This document shows positions 34,665 to 44,268 of a stretch of DNA of 64,000 nt, piece by piece. The DNA is taken from positions 83,473-147,472 of the forward strand of contig SZPE01000001.1 of the NCBI GenBank assembly GCA_030263555.1, read 5' to 3'. Every line of letters starts with the position of its first letter. Positions within the stretch are counted from its first letter, which is position 1. Source of the stretch: CFX2 sp014338005. Its GTDB lineage: Bacteria; Chloroflexota; Anaerolineae; Aggregatilineales; Phototrophicaceae. The position numbers and the translations under genes were made by a program. The notes under the pieces were generated by a model. That model ran no database searches. It saw nothing but the letters and a program-made list of their open reading frames with translations, and was not told the origin of the DNA.

Positions 34665-36117
34665 TCATAATCTCCCGCGTGAACACCGCTGCCATTGCAT
34701 CTTCATAATCCAGCGACCAGCCCGGCTCAACGCGCAGCTGGCGCGCCAGGCCGCTGCCGGCCTCCACCACCACCAGCCGGATGCCATACCGGTTGAGCGT
34801 CTCGCGCCAGCCGTCGCCGCCGGTGGCCGTCCGCAGATAGGTATTGGTCAGAAACTCGTCGCCGTACAGGTCGGTGCGCCCGTCCACAAAAACCGGCTCG
34901 TCCGGCAGCATGAACATCAGGTAGCCGCCCCAGTTGTAGCTGTTGAACATCGGCCCGGCGGGGTCTTCATCGCGCAGATATTCCGCCACCTTCACCGGCA
35001 GATAGGTTTCCTGCGCCTCGCGGACGGTATCCGCGTCCAGCACCAGCAGCACTTTGGCCGCCGCGCCCAACACGATCAGCGCCGCCAGCGCGGCGTTCAG
35101 CACGCCCATACGCGGCGTCACCCGGCGCGCCGGTTGAATGACCCATCCGCGCTCACTTAACAGCGCGTCCAGGTGATCGGCCAGAACGGGCGTGGCCGCC
35201 ACCGCGAACACGGCGATATTGCGACCGGCCAGCAGCCCCATAAAGGCCGTGCCGGACGCCAGCAGAAAATCCGTCCAGTCCAGCCGTTTGCGGCTGCCGC
35301 CCGCCGCCCCCAACAGCCCCAGCAGCAGAAAGATAAACGGCCAGGTCGAACGGTCGTGAAAATTCGGCGAGTTCCATTCCTGGATGAAGTTTTGCAGCGC
35401 CCCGATGCTGATAGTCTGGAACGGCACGGCCAGCATATGCAGCCCGTAAGGGTTCACCACCAGCGCCGCCGCCGAAACCGCCGTCACCAACACCAGCCTG
35501 CGGATGCCGCGCCAGGGAATCACGTGTTCCGCCGTCGGGCGAAAGAGGTTGTTCAGCACCTCACCGGCTATAAAACCACCCAGAAAGATGAAAGCGATGG
35601 AAAACCCGGCGTGCAGGTTGCCCCACAGCCCCACCATCACCGGCAGCAGCCACAGCCGGTCTATACCCCGGCGTTTGTACAGGTGCAGCAGGTATAACAC
35701 CGCCACGCTCAGGAAAAAGGACAGCATTTGCGGGCGCGGCGACCAGAACACCGCCGCCGCCGCCGCGCCGATCACCAGCACAAACGCCCGGAGGTAAACA
35801 CTGCCCGGCGACATTTTATACACAAACCACATGCCGCCGGTCGCCAGGGCTGCCGTATAAACCGCCAGCCCCAGATTGCCCGCCGCCTGCCACACACCGT
35901 ACAGCACAATCTGCGCGCCCCAACTGTGATTGATCCAGGGTTCGCCCGCCTTCGTGAACGAAAACGGGTCGGCATAAATCATGCCGTTGGAGAGCGTGTA
36001 TTCGCCGCAGCGGATGTGCCACCAGGTATCCGTATCCGTCGGAATCCGTGCCGCCAGCGCGAACAGCAGCGCGAACAGGATGATGGCGGCGGCGCGTTCA
36101 ATCGTCAGTTGGCGCAT
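34657..36117 (-). CDS. Polytopic membrane protein, GT-C-like
   Basis: This 486-residue protein has about eleven membrane helices and a C-terminal soluble part of about 110 residues. The first outside loop reads PTDTDTWWHIRCGEYTLSNG and then EPWINHSWGAQ, an acidic/aromatic loop as expected for a GT-C active site. The C-terminal region contains FNSYNWGGYLMFML and VFVDGRTDLYGDEF, a recurrent ending of this protein type in which a WGGYL/DGR motif recurs. I do not know its acceptor. It begins downstream of a 209-nt gap that carries repeat elements. Confidence 0.68.
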   Translation of the reverse strand: MRQLTIERAAAIILFALLFALAARIPTDTDTWWHIRCGEYTLSNGMIYADPFSFTKAGEPWINHSWGAQIVLYGVWQAAGNLGLAVYTAALATGGMWFVYKMSPGSVYLRAFVLVIGAAAAAVFWSPRPQMLSFFLSVAVLYLLHLYKRRGIDRLWLLPVMVGLWGNLHAGFSIAFIFLGGFIAGEVLNNLFRPTAEHVIPWRGIRRLVLVTAVSAAALVVNPYGLHMLAVPFQTISIGALQNFIQEWNSPNFHDRSTWPFIFLLLGLLGAAGGSRKRLDWTDFLLASGTAFMGLLAGRNIAVFAVAATPVLADHLDALLSERGWVIQPARRVTPRMGVLNAALAALIVLGAAAKVLLVLDADTVREAQETYLPVKVAEYLRDEDPAGPMFNSYNWGGYLMFMLPDEPVFVDGRTDLYGDEFLTNTYLRTATGGDGWRETLNRYGIRLVVVEAGSGLARQLRVEPGWSLDYEDAMAAVFTREIMNG

Positions 36118-36223
36118 AAACCCTCAAAAAAGAAAAGCATAACGCAAAGACGCAAAACATGGAATCAATTATGTATTTTCGATCAGGGCAATCGTATCAA
36201 ACTGTAATTTCGCGTCACATTAA

Positions 36224-36251
36224 CCCCTTTCCCGTATACGAAGAAAAGGGG
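36224..36251. repeat. Palindromic repeat element, intergenic
   Basis: CCCCTTT (36224-36230) and AAAGGGG (36245-36251) form the arms around a central palindrome CGTATACG (36233-36240). It lies in the 209-nt gap between the O-antigen-ligase-like gene and the next membrane gene, 18 nt from a second element. Confidence 0.6.
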
Positions 36252-36269
36252 AGTAAGATTCGCATTAAG

Positions 36270-36308
36270 CCCCCTCCTTGAATTCGGGGAGGGGGTTTGG
36301 GGGTGGGG
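36270..36308. repeat. Palindromic repeat with G-quadruplex potential
   Basis: CCCCCTCC (36270-36277) pairs with GGAGGGGG (36288-36295). The plus strand then continues with G-runs of 4, 5, 5 and 4 separated by A, TTT and T (36286-36308), a textbook four-run G-quadruplex pattern. The coding (minus) strand is C-rich. The element lies 18 nt downstream of the stop of the O-antigen-ligase-like gene and could affect its transcript end. Confidence 0.65.
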
Positions 36309-36326
36309 TCAAAGGGCGAAGCCTGC

Positions 36327-38648
36327 TTATTGAGACGATGTATCTTCATGCGATTGCCCTGTATTTTCAATCAAATACACCAGCGCCGCGTCGTCCACCG
36401 GGTAATATACCCCCGGCAGGAACCAGCGCGGAATCGCCAGCCGCAAAAACTGCCCGTAAGCGATATTGATCGCGTCGGCGTCGTCCGTATCCAGCACCCC
36501 GCGCGCAAGCCGTTCGCGCGCTGCCGCCGTTTCCCGCGCCGCGCCAGCCTTGTCCCCGGCCATATGTGCCATCCAGCCGCGCCCGGCGTGTATCCAGGCG
36601 CGCTCCTGGGGCGTGATGGCGATTCGTTCAGCAGCCGCCAGTTGGTTGAGGTCGCCGTCCACCAGCGCGCCAATGATGGCCTTCTGCACGCCGTCCGGCA
36701 GGATATTATTTTCCCAGGCTAGACGCGCATTATCCAGCCGCCCGCTCACAAGCTGCACGACCGTCATGGCCGGCGCGCTCAACCCGACCGCATAAACATC
36801 ACCCAGGCTCGCCCGCAGCGCCGAATCGTCCCATTCAGGGTACAAGATCGCGTCCGGGTAAAGCCGCAGCACGTCCCGGTAGGCGGCTTCTGCCCGCGCC
36901 GGTTCCCCGGCAGCCTCCGCCGCCTGCCCCAGATTGAAGGCATACGGCCAGATTTCCGGGTCGAGTTCGGCGGCGCGCGCCCAGGCTTCTAAAGCGCGTT
37001 CGGCTTCGCCCACTTCCCACCGCAGCGCCGCCAGGTTCGCCCAGCCCAGCGCGTAACCGGGGTCGAGCGCCAGAAACCGTTCGTAAGCAGCGCGGCCCGC
37101 CCGCGCCGCGTCCGCGTCGCCTTCAGCAGCGGCCATGCCGTACAAAAAACCCTGTTCGAGAGGGTACAGGCTCAAATCCGGGTCGGCGTTGATAACCGGC
37201 TGGAGCCGTTCCGCCGCGCCCCGGTAGTCGCCTTCTGCCGTCGCCAGGCGCAGGGCGGCCACATAATCGCTGTAGATGCGGCTGCTCCAGAATCCGCTGA
37301 CCAGAATCAAAACCCACAGCGCCGTCACGCCCGCCGGATGCCCAACCAGACGCCATTTCGCCATCATTGGCTGCGGCTGCGCCGGGGCCACCGCCAGCAC
37401 GAGCGCGATCAGGCCGGTCAGCGCGATGGCCGGCATCATCGCCGGGACATCCGTTAGCTGGTGGGCGCCAAACGCGACTACCCCCGCCGCCGCCCCGGCC
37501 AGCATGATGCGCCTGCGCTGTTCGTTTCCCCTCGCCATGAGAGAGAGGGGGTCAGGGGGTGAAGGCTTCCAGTTCGCCCATACCGACCGCGCCGCCGCTA
37601 CCAGCGTCACGGCCAGCGCGGCCAACCCCGGCAGCCCGGTTTCGGCGGCAATTTGCAGGATGATATTATGTGCGTGGCTGTGCGGTTTGTCCGGTTCGAT
37701 GCCGGGGAGACGCACCAGCTCGCGCCCGTAAGTGAACAGGCCGTGTCCGGTGAGCGGCTTTTCGGCGAACAACTGCGCCGCCGCCGCGTATAATTCCGTC
37801 CGCAGCCCCACGTCGCGCCCGGTAACCGTTAGCGACCGGATCAATAATGCGGACGCCAGCGCCACCACGACCAGCGCCGCCGCGCCGCCCGCCAGCCACA
37901 CAGCTTTGAGGCCGTTCGGCTGCGCCCGCCACCAGACCCGCAGCGAAAACTGCCCGCCCGCCCGCAGCATCAGCCGCAGCCACAGCGCGCCGCCGGCGGC
38001 CAGGCCGACCCACGCCCCACGCGAGAAGGTCAAAAACAGCAGCGACAGCGACAGCAGGATATAAACGCCCAGAACGCCCCGAATCAACCGGCTGCGGCTG
38101 GCGGCGGCGCGGGACATCGCCAGCGGAATCAGCACTACCAGGAACGCCCCCAGGAAGTTCGGGTTGCCGAACACGCTCACCGGGCGCGGCAGCCGCTCCG
38201 ACCCGAACGCACCCGCCCACGCCGCCACCTGCGTAACGCCGAACAGGTTCGCCACCACCCCGCCGACCAGCACGCCGTCTACCAGCATCTCGCGCCGGAT
38301 GCCGCCGTTCGCCAGCGCGTCCAGCAGGGCGTACCAAACGCCCATGTAAACGCCCACGTACCACAGACCGATGGCGATTCGCCGCCAGGTGTCCAGGTTC
38401 GCCAGCAGCGCCAGGCCCAAAGCCAGCGCCCACAGCGCGAAGGCGGCATCCAGCGGGGTACGAAACCAGCGCCAGCCGCGCCGCCAGCGCCACAGCCGCC
38501 AGCCCGCCGCCGCCAGCGCCATCACGGCCAGCACAAAAGCGCCCAGTTCCGGGTTGAGGATGCTGTTGAAGGTCGCGCCGATGGTCAGGATGATGCTGCA
38601 CAGCAAAATGACGACCGCGCGCCCGGCCAGGTCGGAGGATGTTTTCAT
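36327..38648 (-). CDS. O-antigen ligase/polymerase-like (Wzy_C) membrane protein with TPR domain
   Basis: The N-terminal 450 residues of this 773-residue protein have about twelve membrane helices and the Wzy_C/WaaL signature: GNPNFLGAFLVVLIPLAMS, FLTFSRGAWVGL, GRDVGLRTELY, PLTGHGLFTYG and HSHAHNIILQIAAETGLPGL with its conserved His residues. A TPR region follows (about 500-640). Such proteins polymerise or transfer lipid-linked glycans outside the membrane. The peptide PSPPDPLSLMARG (about residue 370) is encoded by a palindromic repeat at 37528-37559 that seems inserted in frame within a loop. The following sugar transferase gene ends 5 nt before this start. Confidence 0.82.
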   Translation of the reverse strand: MKTSSDLAGRAVVILLCSIILTIGATFNSILNPELGAFVLAVMALAAAGWRLWRWRRGWRWFRTPLDAAFALWALALGLALLANLDTWRRIAIGLWYVGVYMGVWYALLDALANGGIRREMLVDGVLVGGVVANLFGVTQVAAWAGAFGSERLPRPVSVFGNPNFLGAFLVVLIPLAMSRAAASRSRLIRGVLGVYILLSLSLLFLTFSRGAWVGLAAGGALWLRLMLRAGGQFSLRVWWRAQPNGLKAVWLAGGAAALVVVALASALLIRSLTVTGRDVGLRTELYAAAAQLFAEKPLTGHGLFTYGRELVRLPGIEPDKPHSHAHNIILQIAAETGLPGLAALAVTLVAAARSVWANWKPSPPDPLSLMARGNEQRRRIMLAGAAAGVVAFGAHQLTDVPAMMPAIALTGLIALVLAVAPAQPQPMMAKWRLVGHPAGVTALWVLILVSGFWSSRIYSDYVAALRLATAEGDYRGAAERLQPVINADPDLSLYPLEQGFLYGMAAAEGDADAARAGRAAYERFLALDPGYALGWANLAALRWEVGEAERALEAWARAAELDPEIWPYAFNLGQAAEAAGEPARAEAAYRDVLRLYPDAILYPEWDDSALRASLGDVYAVGLSAPAMTVVQLVSGRLDNARLAWENNILPDGVQKAIIGALVDGDLNQLAAAERIAITPQERAWIHAGRGWMAHMAGDKAGAARETAAARERLARGVLDTDDADAINIAYGQFLRLAIPRWFLPGVYYPVDDAALVYLIENTGQSHEDTSSQ
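37528..37559. repeat. C/G-rich palindromic repeat inside a coding sequence
   Basis: CCCCTC (37528-37533) pairs with GAGGGG (37545-37550), and another G-run follows at 37555-37559. On the minus strand it is translated as PSPPDPLSLMARG within the O-antigen-ligase-like protein, between two membrane helices. Confidence 0.6.
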
Positions 38649-38653
38649 GGCTG

Positions 38654-40075
38654 TTATACGCCGCTCATTTTGATGACCTTACCCACCGTCCGCACCATGA
38701 TATTTAAATCCAGCGCCAGCGATTGGTGGCGGATGTAATACAGGTCATACTGCAATTTCACCAGCGCGTCCTCGTCGTTCGCGCCGTAGTTGTAGCGCAC
38801 CTGCGCCCAACCGGTCAGCCCCGGTCGAATGACATGGCGCGTGCGGTAAAACGGGATTTTTTCAACCAACCGCTGCACATGCTCCGGGCGCTCCGGGCGC
38901 GGCCCAACGATGCTCATGTCCCCACGCAGCACATTGATAATCTGCGGTAGTTCGTCCAGCCGGGTTTTACGCATCCAGCGCCCCACCCGCGTCACGCGCC
39001 GGTCGCCCCGGCTGCTGAAAACCGCGCCGGTCGCCGCTTCTGCATCAGCGCGCATGGAGCGGAACTTGTAAATACGGAACACGCGCCCGTTCAGGCCCAC
39101 CCGTTCCTGGCTGTAAAAAATACCGCCCGGCGAATCGAGCCGGATGAGCAGCCCAAGCAGCGGCAGCAGCGCCCCGAAGGCCGCCAGCCCAACCAGCGCC
39201 AGCAGAATATCCAGCAGCCGCTTAAACACCGGGTAGGGGTTAAAAATCGAATCGCCTTCGATCGGCAGCACCACCGACCAGTTGTTCATGACATATTCGA
39301 CCGGCACCTGCCCGGTGATGCTCTCGTACAGCAGCGGCATCGGCACGATGGTGATGCCGGCCTCGTAAGCGTCCATCACGCCCTGGAACGTTTCGGCGCT
39401 GAGGGCATGGGTCGAGGTGACGATCAACTCGCTGACAGCTTCCGCCTGCGCCAGCCGCAGCAGGTCGCGCCCCGTCCCCAGGATCGGCACTTCGCAAATA
39501 TCAGACCCGAAATCATCCGCTTCCCCGATGATGCCGCGAATATCATAGGCGCGGTGAGCATAGCGGCCAATCGCCCCGATGATAGTAGTCGTCGCTTCGT
39601 CCGTGCCGACGATCAACACGCGCCGCCGTTCGCTGGCCCAGCCCGCCAGCGCCGGGTTAAAAAACCGGAACAGGCCGGTCAGTAAAAATGAGGCCACGCC
39701 GTAATACAGAATAAACAGGCGCGGCAGCGCCAATGGCTGCGCCAGGAAAAACACCAGCAGGTAAATCACCAGCATTTGCAGCGTGATGACGAGCAGCCGC
39801 TGCGTCGTTGCCATGCGGCTGGTCGAAACGCGCACGTCGTAAAAATCGTTGGCGCTGGCGAGCAGCAGCCACAGCCCCGGTAGCACGATGAACCAGACGC
39901 TTCGCGGCAGGATGAAATCCAGATCAAACCGGTAACGCCCGACCCATGACCAGATCAGCAGCGCGATCAGCACCGCCAGCACCGCTGCCAGCATATCGCC
40001 GCCCATCAGCAGCAGGCGGCGCTCCGACAGACGAAGTTGCGGGCGGCGGCTTTTGGGGGCGGGCGAAAAAATCAT
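38654..40075 (-). CDS. Polyprenyl-phosphate sugar-1-phosphate transferase (WbaP-like)
   Basis: This 473-residue protein has about five N-terminal membrane helices, a central Rossmann-like region (RRVLIVGTDEATTTIIGAIG) and a C-terminal bacterial sugar transferase domain. That domain is complete: KRLLDILLALV, FYSQERVGLNGRVF, KFRSMRADAE, RKTRLDELPQ, NVLRGDMSIVGPRPERPEHV and PGLTGWAQVRY. It starts glycan synthesis by moving a hexose-1-phosphate from a nucleotide sugar onto undecaprenyl phosphate on the inner face of the membrane. It is the only clear initiating enzyme in this block, so the surrounding genes probably extend, polymerise or transfer the product. The sugar is not identifiable. Confidence 0.9.
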   Translation of the reverse strand: MIFSPAPKSRRPQLRLSERRLLLMGGDMLAAVLAVLIALLIWSWVGRYRFDLDFILPRSVWFIVLPGLWLLLASANDFYDVRVSTSRMATTQRLLVITLQMLVIYLLVFFLAQPLALPRLFILYYGVASFLLTGLFRFFNPALAGWASERRRVLIVGTDEATTTIIGAIGRYAHRAYDIRGIIGEADDFGSDICEVPILGTGRDLLRLAQAEAVSELIVTSTHALSAETFQGVMDAYEAGITIVPMPLLYESITGQVPVEYVMNNWSVVLPIEGDSIFNPYPVFKRLLDILLALVGLAAFGALLPLLGLLIRLDSPGGIFYSQERVGLNGRVFRIYKFRSMRADAEAATGAVFSSRGDRRVTRVGRWMRKTRLDELPQIINVLRGDMSIVGPRPERPEHVQRLVEKIPFYRTRHVIRPGLTGWAQVRYNYGANDEDALVKLQYDLYYIRHQSLALDLNIMVRTVGKVIKMSGV

Positions 40076-42334
40076 CTACCCCTCCTGTCCCGGATTTTTC
40101 GAGCGGAACAGCACCAGCGTCACGATCAACGAGAACAGGCTCGCCAGCGTCCCCGGCAGCAGCCACCAGGGGTGATATTCCAGCCGCACCTCGTTCGCCC
40201 CTGCCGGCACTTCAACCGCCATAAAGGCCAGGTTCGCCCGCAAAATGCGCGCCGACTGGCCGTCCACGAACGCCTGCCAGCCGGGATAATCGGTGTTGGG
40301 GATATACAGCAGGCCGCCGGTTTCGGTTTGTACCTCAATGATGATCTGGTTTGGCGTTTCGGCCACGCTGGTTACGACCGCCTGCGCCGGCGATTCGTCG
40401 CTCACAGGCGGGCAGTCGTCCACGCCCAACAGGTGAACCTGCCGCAAAGGCTGCCAATCGGCGGCCAGCAGGCCGGCTTTCAACGAGCTGTTACCAGGAT
40501 GCCAGCAGGCGGCGTCCATAAAAACCGCGCCGGGCGGCTGTTCAGGCACGATAGGCGCGCGGCTGCCCTCTGCATCTACGATCCACCCCGTCCCGGCGGC
40601 CAGCAGCAGCGTTCCGGCCTGCGCGGGGTTCGCCTCGATCTGGTCTAGGTACTCGGCAAAGTGTCCCACCAGCAGCGGATCGAAGTTGTTTAAAAGCGGC
40701 TGGCCCTCCAGCAGATTCAGGTTCGGCAGGCCGCTGGCACGGAACGCGCGCCGGTTTTCAACGGCTACCCGGTAATCCCGGAACGGCAAATACCGTTCGT
40801 ACATGGCCGTTTCCTGTGTTTTTTCCGGCCAGTACGCACGCGCCGATGCCGTGTTATCGGCTTCCAGCCGATCATAAAAAGCCGCCGGGATGGTCGGGTT
40901 CAAACCCTGCGCCGCGTAACCCAGGTCGAAGGCCACCACCAGCAGCACAGCAGCCGACCACCAGCGGTACAGGCGGCTGCCCGGCTCTGGCTGCACCAGC
41001 GTCAGGTCGCCGGCCAGCGCGCCCATGATGCCGGTGAAAATCACCGCCTGGATAATCACCCGCACGCCTTCGTTAACCGCCACCTCCGGCGGCAGAAAAC
41101 GCGGCGCGAACAGCGCCAGCGCCACCGCGCCCAGGCAGGCCGCCGTCGCCAGCCGCGTGCCGAACAGCAGCCATTTACCGCGCCCCCACGCGCCAACGCC
41201 CATCCCGGCCAGCAGACTCAACCCGAAGATCGTCCAGATGTGCCAGCGCACCGGCGCTTGAAACAGGTCGAAGGTGGGGACATGTTCGTACAGGAACGGA
41301 AAAACCGGCGAATTTTTGCCCAGGGCCATCACAAACCCGACGATCACCACCAGCAGCCAGAACGGCAGTGTTTCCCAGTAGGCCGGGCGCTCCATCCGGC
41401 GCAGGCGGCGCCAGACCCAGGCCAGCGCCACCGCCAGCGCCGACACAAGCGGAATCAGGCCGATGTACACCGCGTCCTCGAAAAACGCGCCTTCCGTGAT
41501 ATACGTGCCGCTGCCAGGACTGCCGAACACGTTAGGGGACAACAAGTTGAGCGCCCGCTTCCAGTCGTAGCTGAAGTTCATGGCGAAATCGTAACCCACG
41601 CCGTTCGACCGCTGCGATTGCAGCAGCAGTTCGCCGGTCGCCAGCAGTTGCAGCGCCGCGATACCCGCGCCCAGCAGCAGCGCCCCGCCGACCAGCACCA
41701 GCCGCCGCCAGTTGGCCGGGCGGCGTGTGAATGTGAACCAGGCCGCGAACGCGCCCACCAGCAGCAGGCTGTACCAGGCCGTTTGCGCGTGTCCGGCCAG
41801 CAGCTGCATCCCGGCGAACAGCGCCAGCCAGGCCAGGTCGCGCCGGCGGCTGCGCGTCAGCACGCCCAACGCTGCCCACAGCAGCCAGGGCATCCAGGCC
41901 GCCGCGCTGATGATCGGGTATGTACCCAGCCGCGCCGCCAGATAAGCCGACAGCCCGAAAGCCAGCGCGCTCAGGCCGCGCCCCAGCGCCGGAACCTCCA
42001 GCCGCCCGGTGAAAGCCCACATCCCCCACCCGGCGATAAACAGGTGCAGCACCGCCGTCACGCTCATCTGCCAGGCCAGCGGCAGTACAAAACCCGGCCA
42101 GTTAAATGGGTACAGCAGCGCCGACTGGTAATTGGCGAACAGCGGCGCGCCCGCCCCATTATACAGATTCCACAGCGGCAGGTATCCGTCGCGCAGCATG
42201 TCAAAGGCCAACTGCCGCCAGGGGACGAATTGCAGCGCCGGCAGCCCCCAGAAAAACACCTCTCCGGTCAGCAGTCGGTGGAACACGACCGCCAGCGTCC
42301 CGGCCAGCACCAGCAGCGAAACCCTCTTGACCAT
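40076..42334 (-). CDS. YfhO-family membrane protein
   Basis: This protein of about 752 residues has about twelve membrane helices and a C-terminal extracytoplasmic domain. The N-terminal loop has the YfhO pattern GLPALQFVPWRQLAFDMLRD and PLWNLYNGAGAPLFANYQSA. The last part carries YPGWQAFVDGQSARILRANL and VRLEYHPWW, typical of YfhO C-termini. YfhO proteins are linked to glycosylation of lipoteichoic acids or other surface lipids. The ATG at 42334 shares its A with the upstream stop (TGATG), giving a 1-nt overlap. Confidence 0.8.
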   Translation of the reverse strand: MVKRVSLLVLAGTLAVVFHRLLTGEVFFWGLPALQFVPWRQLAFDMLRDGYLPLWNLYNGAGAPLFANYQSALLYPFNWPGFVLPLAWQMSVTAVLHLFIAGWGMWAFTGRLEVPALGRGLSALAFGLSAYLAARLGTYPIISAAAWMPWLLWAALGVLTRSRRRDLAWLALFAGMQLLAGHAQTAWYSLLLVGAFAAWFTFTRRPANWRRLVLVGGALLLGAGIAALQLLATGELLLQSQRSNGVGYDFAMNFSYDWKRALNLLSPNVFGSPGSGTYITEGAFFEDAVYIGLIPLVSALAVALAWVWRRLRRMERPAYWETLPFWLLVVIVGFVMALGKNSPVFPFLYEHVPTFDLFQAPVRWHIWTIFGLSLLAGMGVGAWGRGKWLLFGTRLATAACLGAVALALFAPRFLPPEVAVNEGVRVIIQAVIFTGIMGALAGDLTLVQPEPGSRLYRWWSAAVLLVVAFDLGYAAQGLNPTIPAAFYDRLEADNTASARAYWPEKTQETAMYERYLPFRDYRVAVENRRAFRASGLPNLNLLEGQPLLNNFDPLLVGHFAEYLDQIEANPAQAGTLLLAAGTGWIVDAEGSRAPIVPEQPPGAVFMDAACWHPGNSSLKAGLLAADWQPLRQVHLLGVDDCPPVSDESPAQAVVTSVAETPNQIIIEVQTETGGLLYIPNTDYPGWQAFVDGQSARILRANLAFMAVEVPAGANEVRLEYHPWWLLPGTLASLFSLIVTLVLFRSKNPGQEG

Positions 42335-44268
42335 CAACCCTCAGTCCTCAGCGCGAAATACAAAAACAGCCCCGCCGCTGCCACCAATCCTATGGCGGAT
42401 ACCAGGGCGGCGCTTTCGGTCAGCCGGTTCAGCCCGTTCACCGTATCCGCGTCCGGCAGGTTCGGCCAGCCCGCCGGCCAGTCGGGGACGGAACGTTCCG
42501 CCGGGGCGGGCGTATAATTCCGGTTGGCGTAAATGTACACGCCGTTCACGGTATCCACCCATTCCAGGCGCGGATGACTGATCGGGTAGGCCGCAACCAC
42601 ATGGCTGACCCGCCACGCCGCCAGCACGCCCGTTTCCATAACAGCATCCCGGTTGGCCGACGACAGATCATCCCCCTGAACGCCATAAATCGGCGGCTGA
42701 ATCACGCTGTAACCGGCACTCATCACGCCGCTTCCCTGCTCGACCGCCTGCACAATACCCACCAGTTGAAACGGGTCTACCCCACCGAACAGCCGCAGCC
42801 CGTAGACTTCCGCGACCTGCTGTTCCAGGCTGTAGGTCGGGGAATATACGCGGTCGGCGTTCAGGGCGATCAAGCGTTCCGCCAGCGGGCGATGCGGCTC
42901 CAGCCACACCTCCGGCCCGCGCCACGTCACCCAATGAGTCCCGAACCAGACCAGATCGAAAAACACCAGCGCCAGCCACACCGTCGGCAGCCGGCGCGCG
43001 GATAAACGCCCGTTCAGCGCCAGCAGCAGCGCAGCGCCGCTCGTCCCGCCGAAGACCAGCGCCCCAACGCCCGCTTCCGGCAGTTTGAGGACAGCCAGCG
43101 CGAACAGCCCCAGCGCCACCACCACAGCCGTTAAACCGGCGGCAGCCAACCGCCAGCGCCGAACCGCCAGAATCACCCGCCGGCCTTCCGCCAGCGCCAG
43201 CAGGCGTTCCAGACCCAGGCCCGCCAGCAGCGGCAGCGCCAGCGCCGCGATCAGCCACACCCGCGACGGCACGCGAAACCACAGCAGCCCCGGCACCAGA
43301 TTAACCGCCATCGGCCACAGTGGGCCGTTCGCGCCCATCGCGTACAGCGCCGCGCCCACCAGTCCGGCGGCAGTCAGCGCACGCGCGCGCCGCTCCATCA
43401 ACCACCAGCCCACCAGCGCCAGCGCCAGCGCCGGCAGCCCGCCATAAACCAGTGTTTCGACACCCGGCGGGGACGGAAAAATCGCCAATCCCAGGAAATG
43501 GCCGGGCTGTATCGCCAGCATCCCGGCCTCGCCCGCCGACAGATCGGCGCGGCTGAGATACGGACTCCAGGCCAGCAGCGGCGCGATCACCGAAGCGGTC
43601 ATGGGCAGCGCCAGCGCCCCCGCACCCAATGCTCGCTGCCACACCCGCCGCCTGCCGCCTGCCATGAACAGCATATAAAGGAAAACCGTCGCCAGCGCGT
43701 ACAGGCTCACGCGAACGTCGGCCAGCAGCACCAGCGCCGCCGCCAGCGCCAGCCCGAATATGGACGAGATTTTCCCCGAATCCACCACCAGCCGCGCCGC
43801 CGACATCAGCCAGGGCCACCAGGCCAGCGCATATACGATGTCCAGATGCCCCGCCCCCAGGTGCGCTGTCAGGCGCGGCGCGAGCGCATACGCCAGCGCG
43901 CTTAAGGCGGCGGATTCGGCGCGCAGCCCCAAAAGGCGCGTCCAACGCCACATACCCGCTCCGGCGATCAGCAGGTGCAGGGCGACCATCAGGTTCAGGT
44001 GCAGGGCCGGCGGCAGCAGCAGCGCAAACCACTGAAGCGGGTAAGCGGTTTTGTTCAGCGGGTTGGCGGCAAACGGCTGCCCGGCCAAAATCGTCTCGCG
44101 CCAGGGCGCGAAGCCGTTTTGATTCAGATACAGCGCGTTCGGCCAGTGCGCGATTACAACGTCCGAATAACGCGCCTGGGTGTTAAAGTAAGGCAGCGCA
44201 TCCGGGCGCTGGCCGGCCAGCAGTAAAAAAGCTCCCCCCATCACGACGGCCAGCAGTTTAAGTCGCAT
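42334..44268 (-). CDS. YfhO-like membrane protein
   Basis: This 644-residue protein has about twelve membrane helices. Its N-terminal loop (YSDVVIAHWPNALYLNQNGF, PWRETILAGQPFAANPLNKT, AYPLQWFALLLPPALHLNLM) follows the same plan as the adjacent YfhO protein, so the two are distant relatives. The soluble C-terminal part is short and followed by one more helix (ALVSAIGLVAAAGLFLYF). It overlaps the upstream gene by 11 nt. It is probably a lipid-linked sugar transferase acting outside the membrane; the substrate is unknown. Confidence 0.72.
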   Translation of the reverse strand: MRLKLLAVVMGGAFLLLAGQRPDALPYFNTQARYSDVVIAHWPNALYLNQNGFAPWRETILAGQPFAANPLNKTAYPLQWFALLLPPALHLNLMVALHLLIAGAGMWRWTRLLGLRAESAALSALAYALAPRLTAHLGAGHLDIVYALAWWPWLMSAARLVVDSGKISSIFGLALAAALVLLADVRVSLYALATVFLYMLFMAGGRRRVWQRALGAGALALPMTASVIAPLLAWSPYLSRADLSAGEAGMLAIQPGHFLGLAIFPSPPGVETLVYGGLPALALALVGWWLMERRARALTAAGLVGAALYAMGANGPLWPMAVNLVPGLLWFRVPSRVWLIAALALPLLAGLGLERLLALAEGRRVILAVRRWRLAAAGLTAVVVALGLFALAVLKLPEAGVGALVFGGTSGAALLLALNGRLSARRLPTVWLALVFFDLVWFGTHWVTWRGPEVWLEPHRPLAERLIALNADRVYSPTYSLEQQVAEVYGLRLFGGVDPFQLVGIVQAVEQGSGVMSAGYSVIQPPIYGVQGDDLSSANRDAVMETGVLAAWRVSHVVAAYPISHPRLEWVDTVNGVYIYANRNYTPAPAERSVPDWPAGWPNLPDADTVNGLNRLTESAALVSAIGLVAAAGLFLYFALRTEG

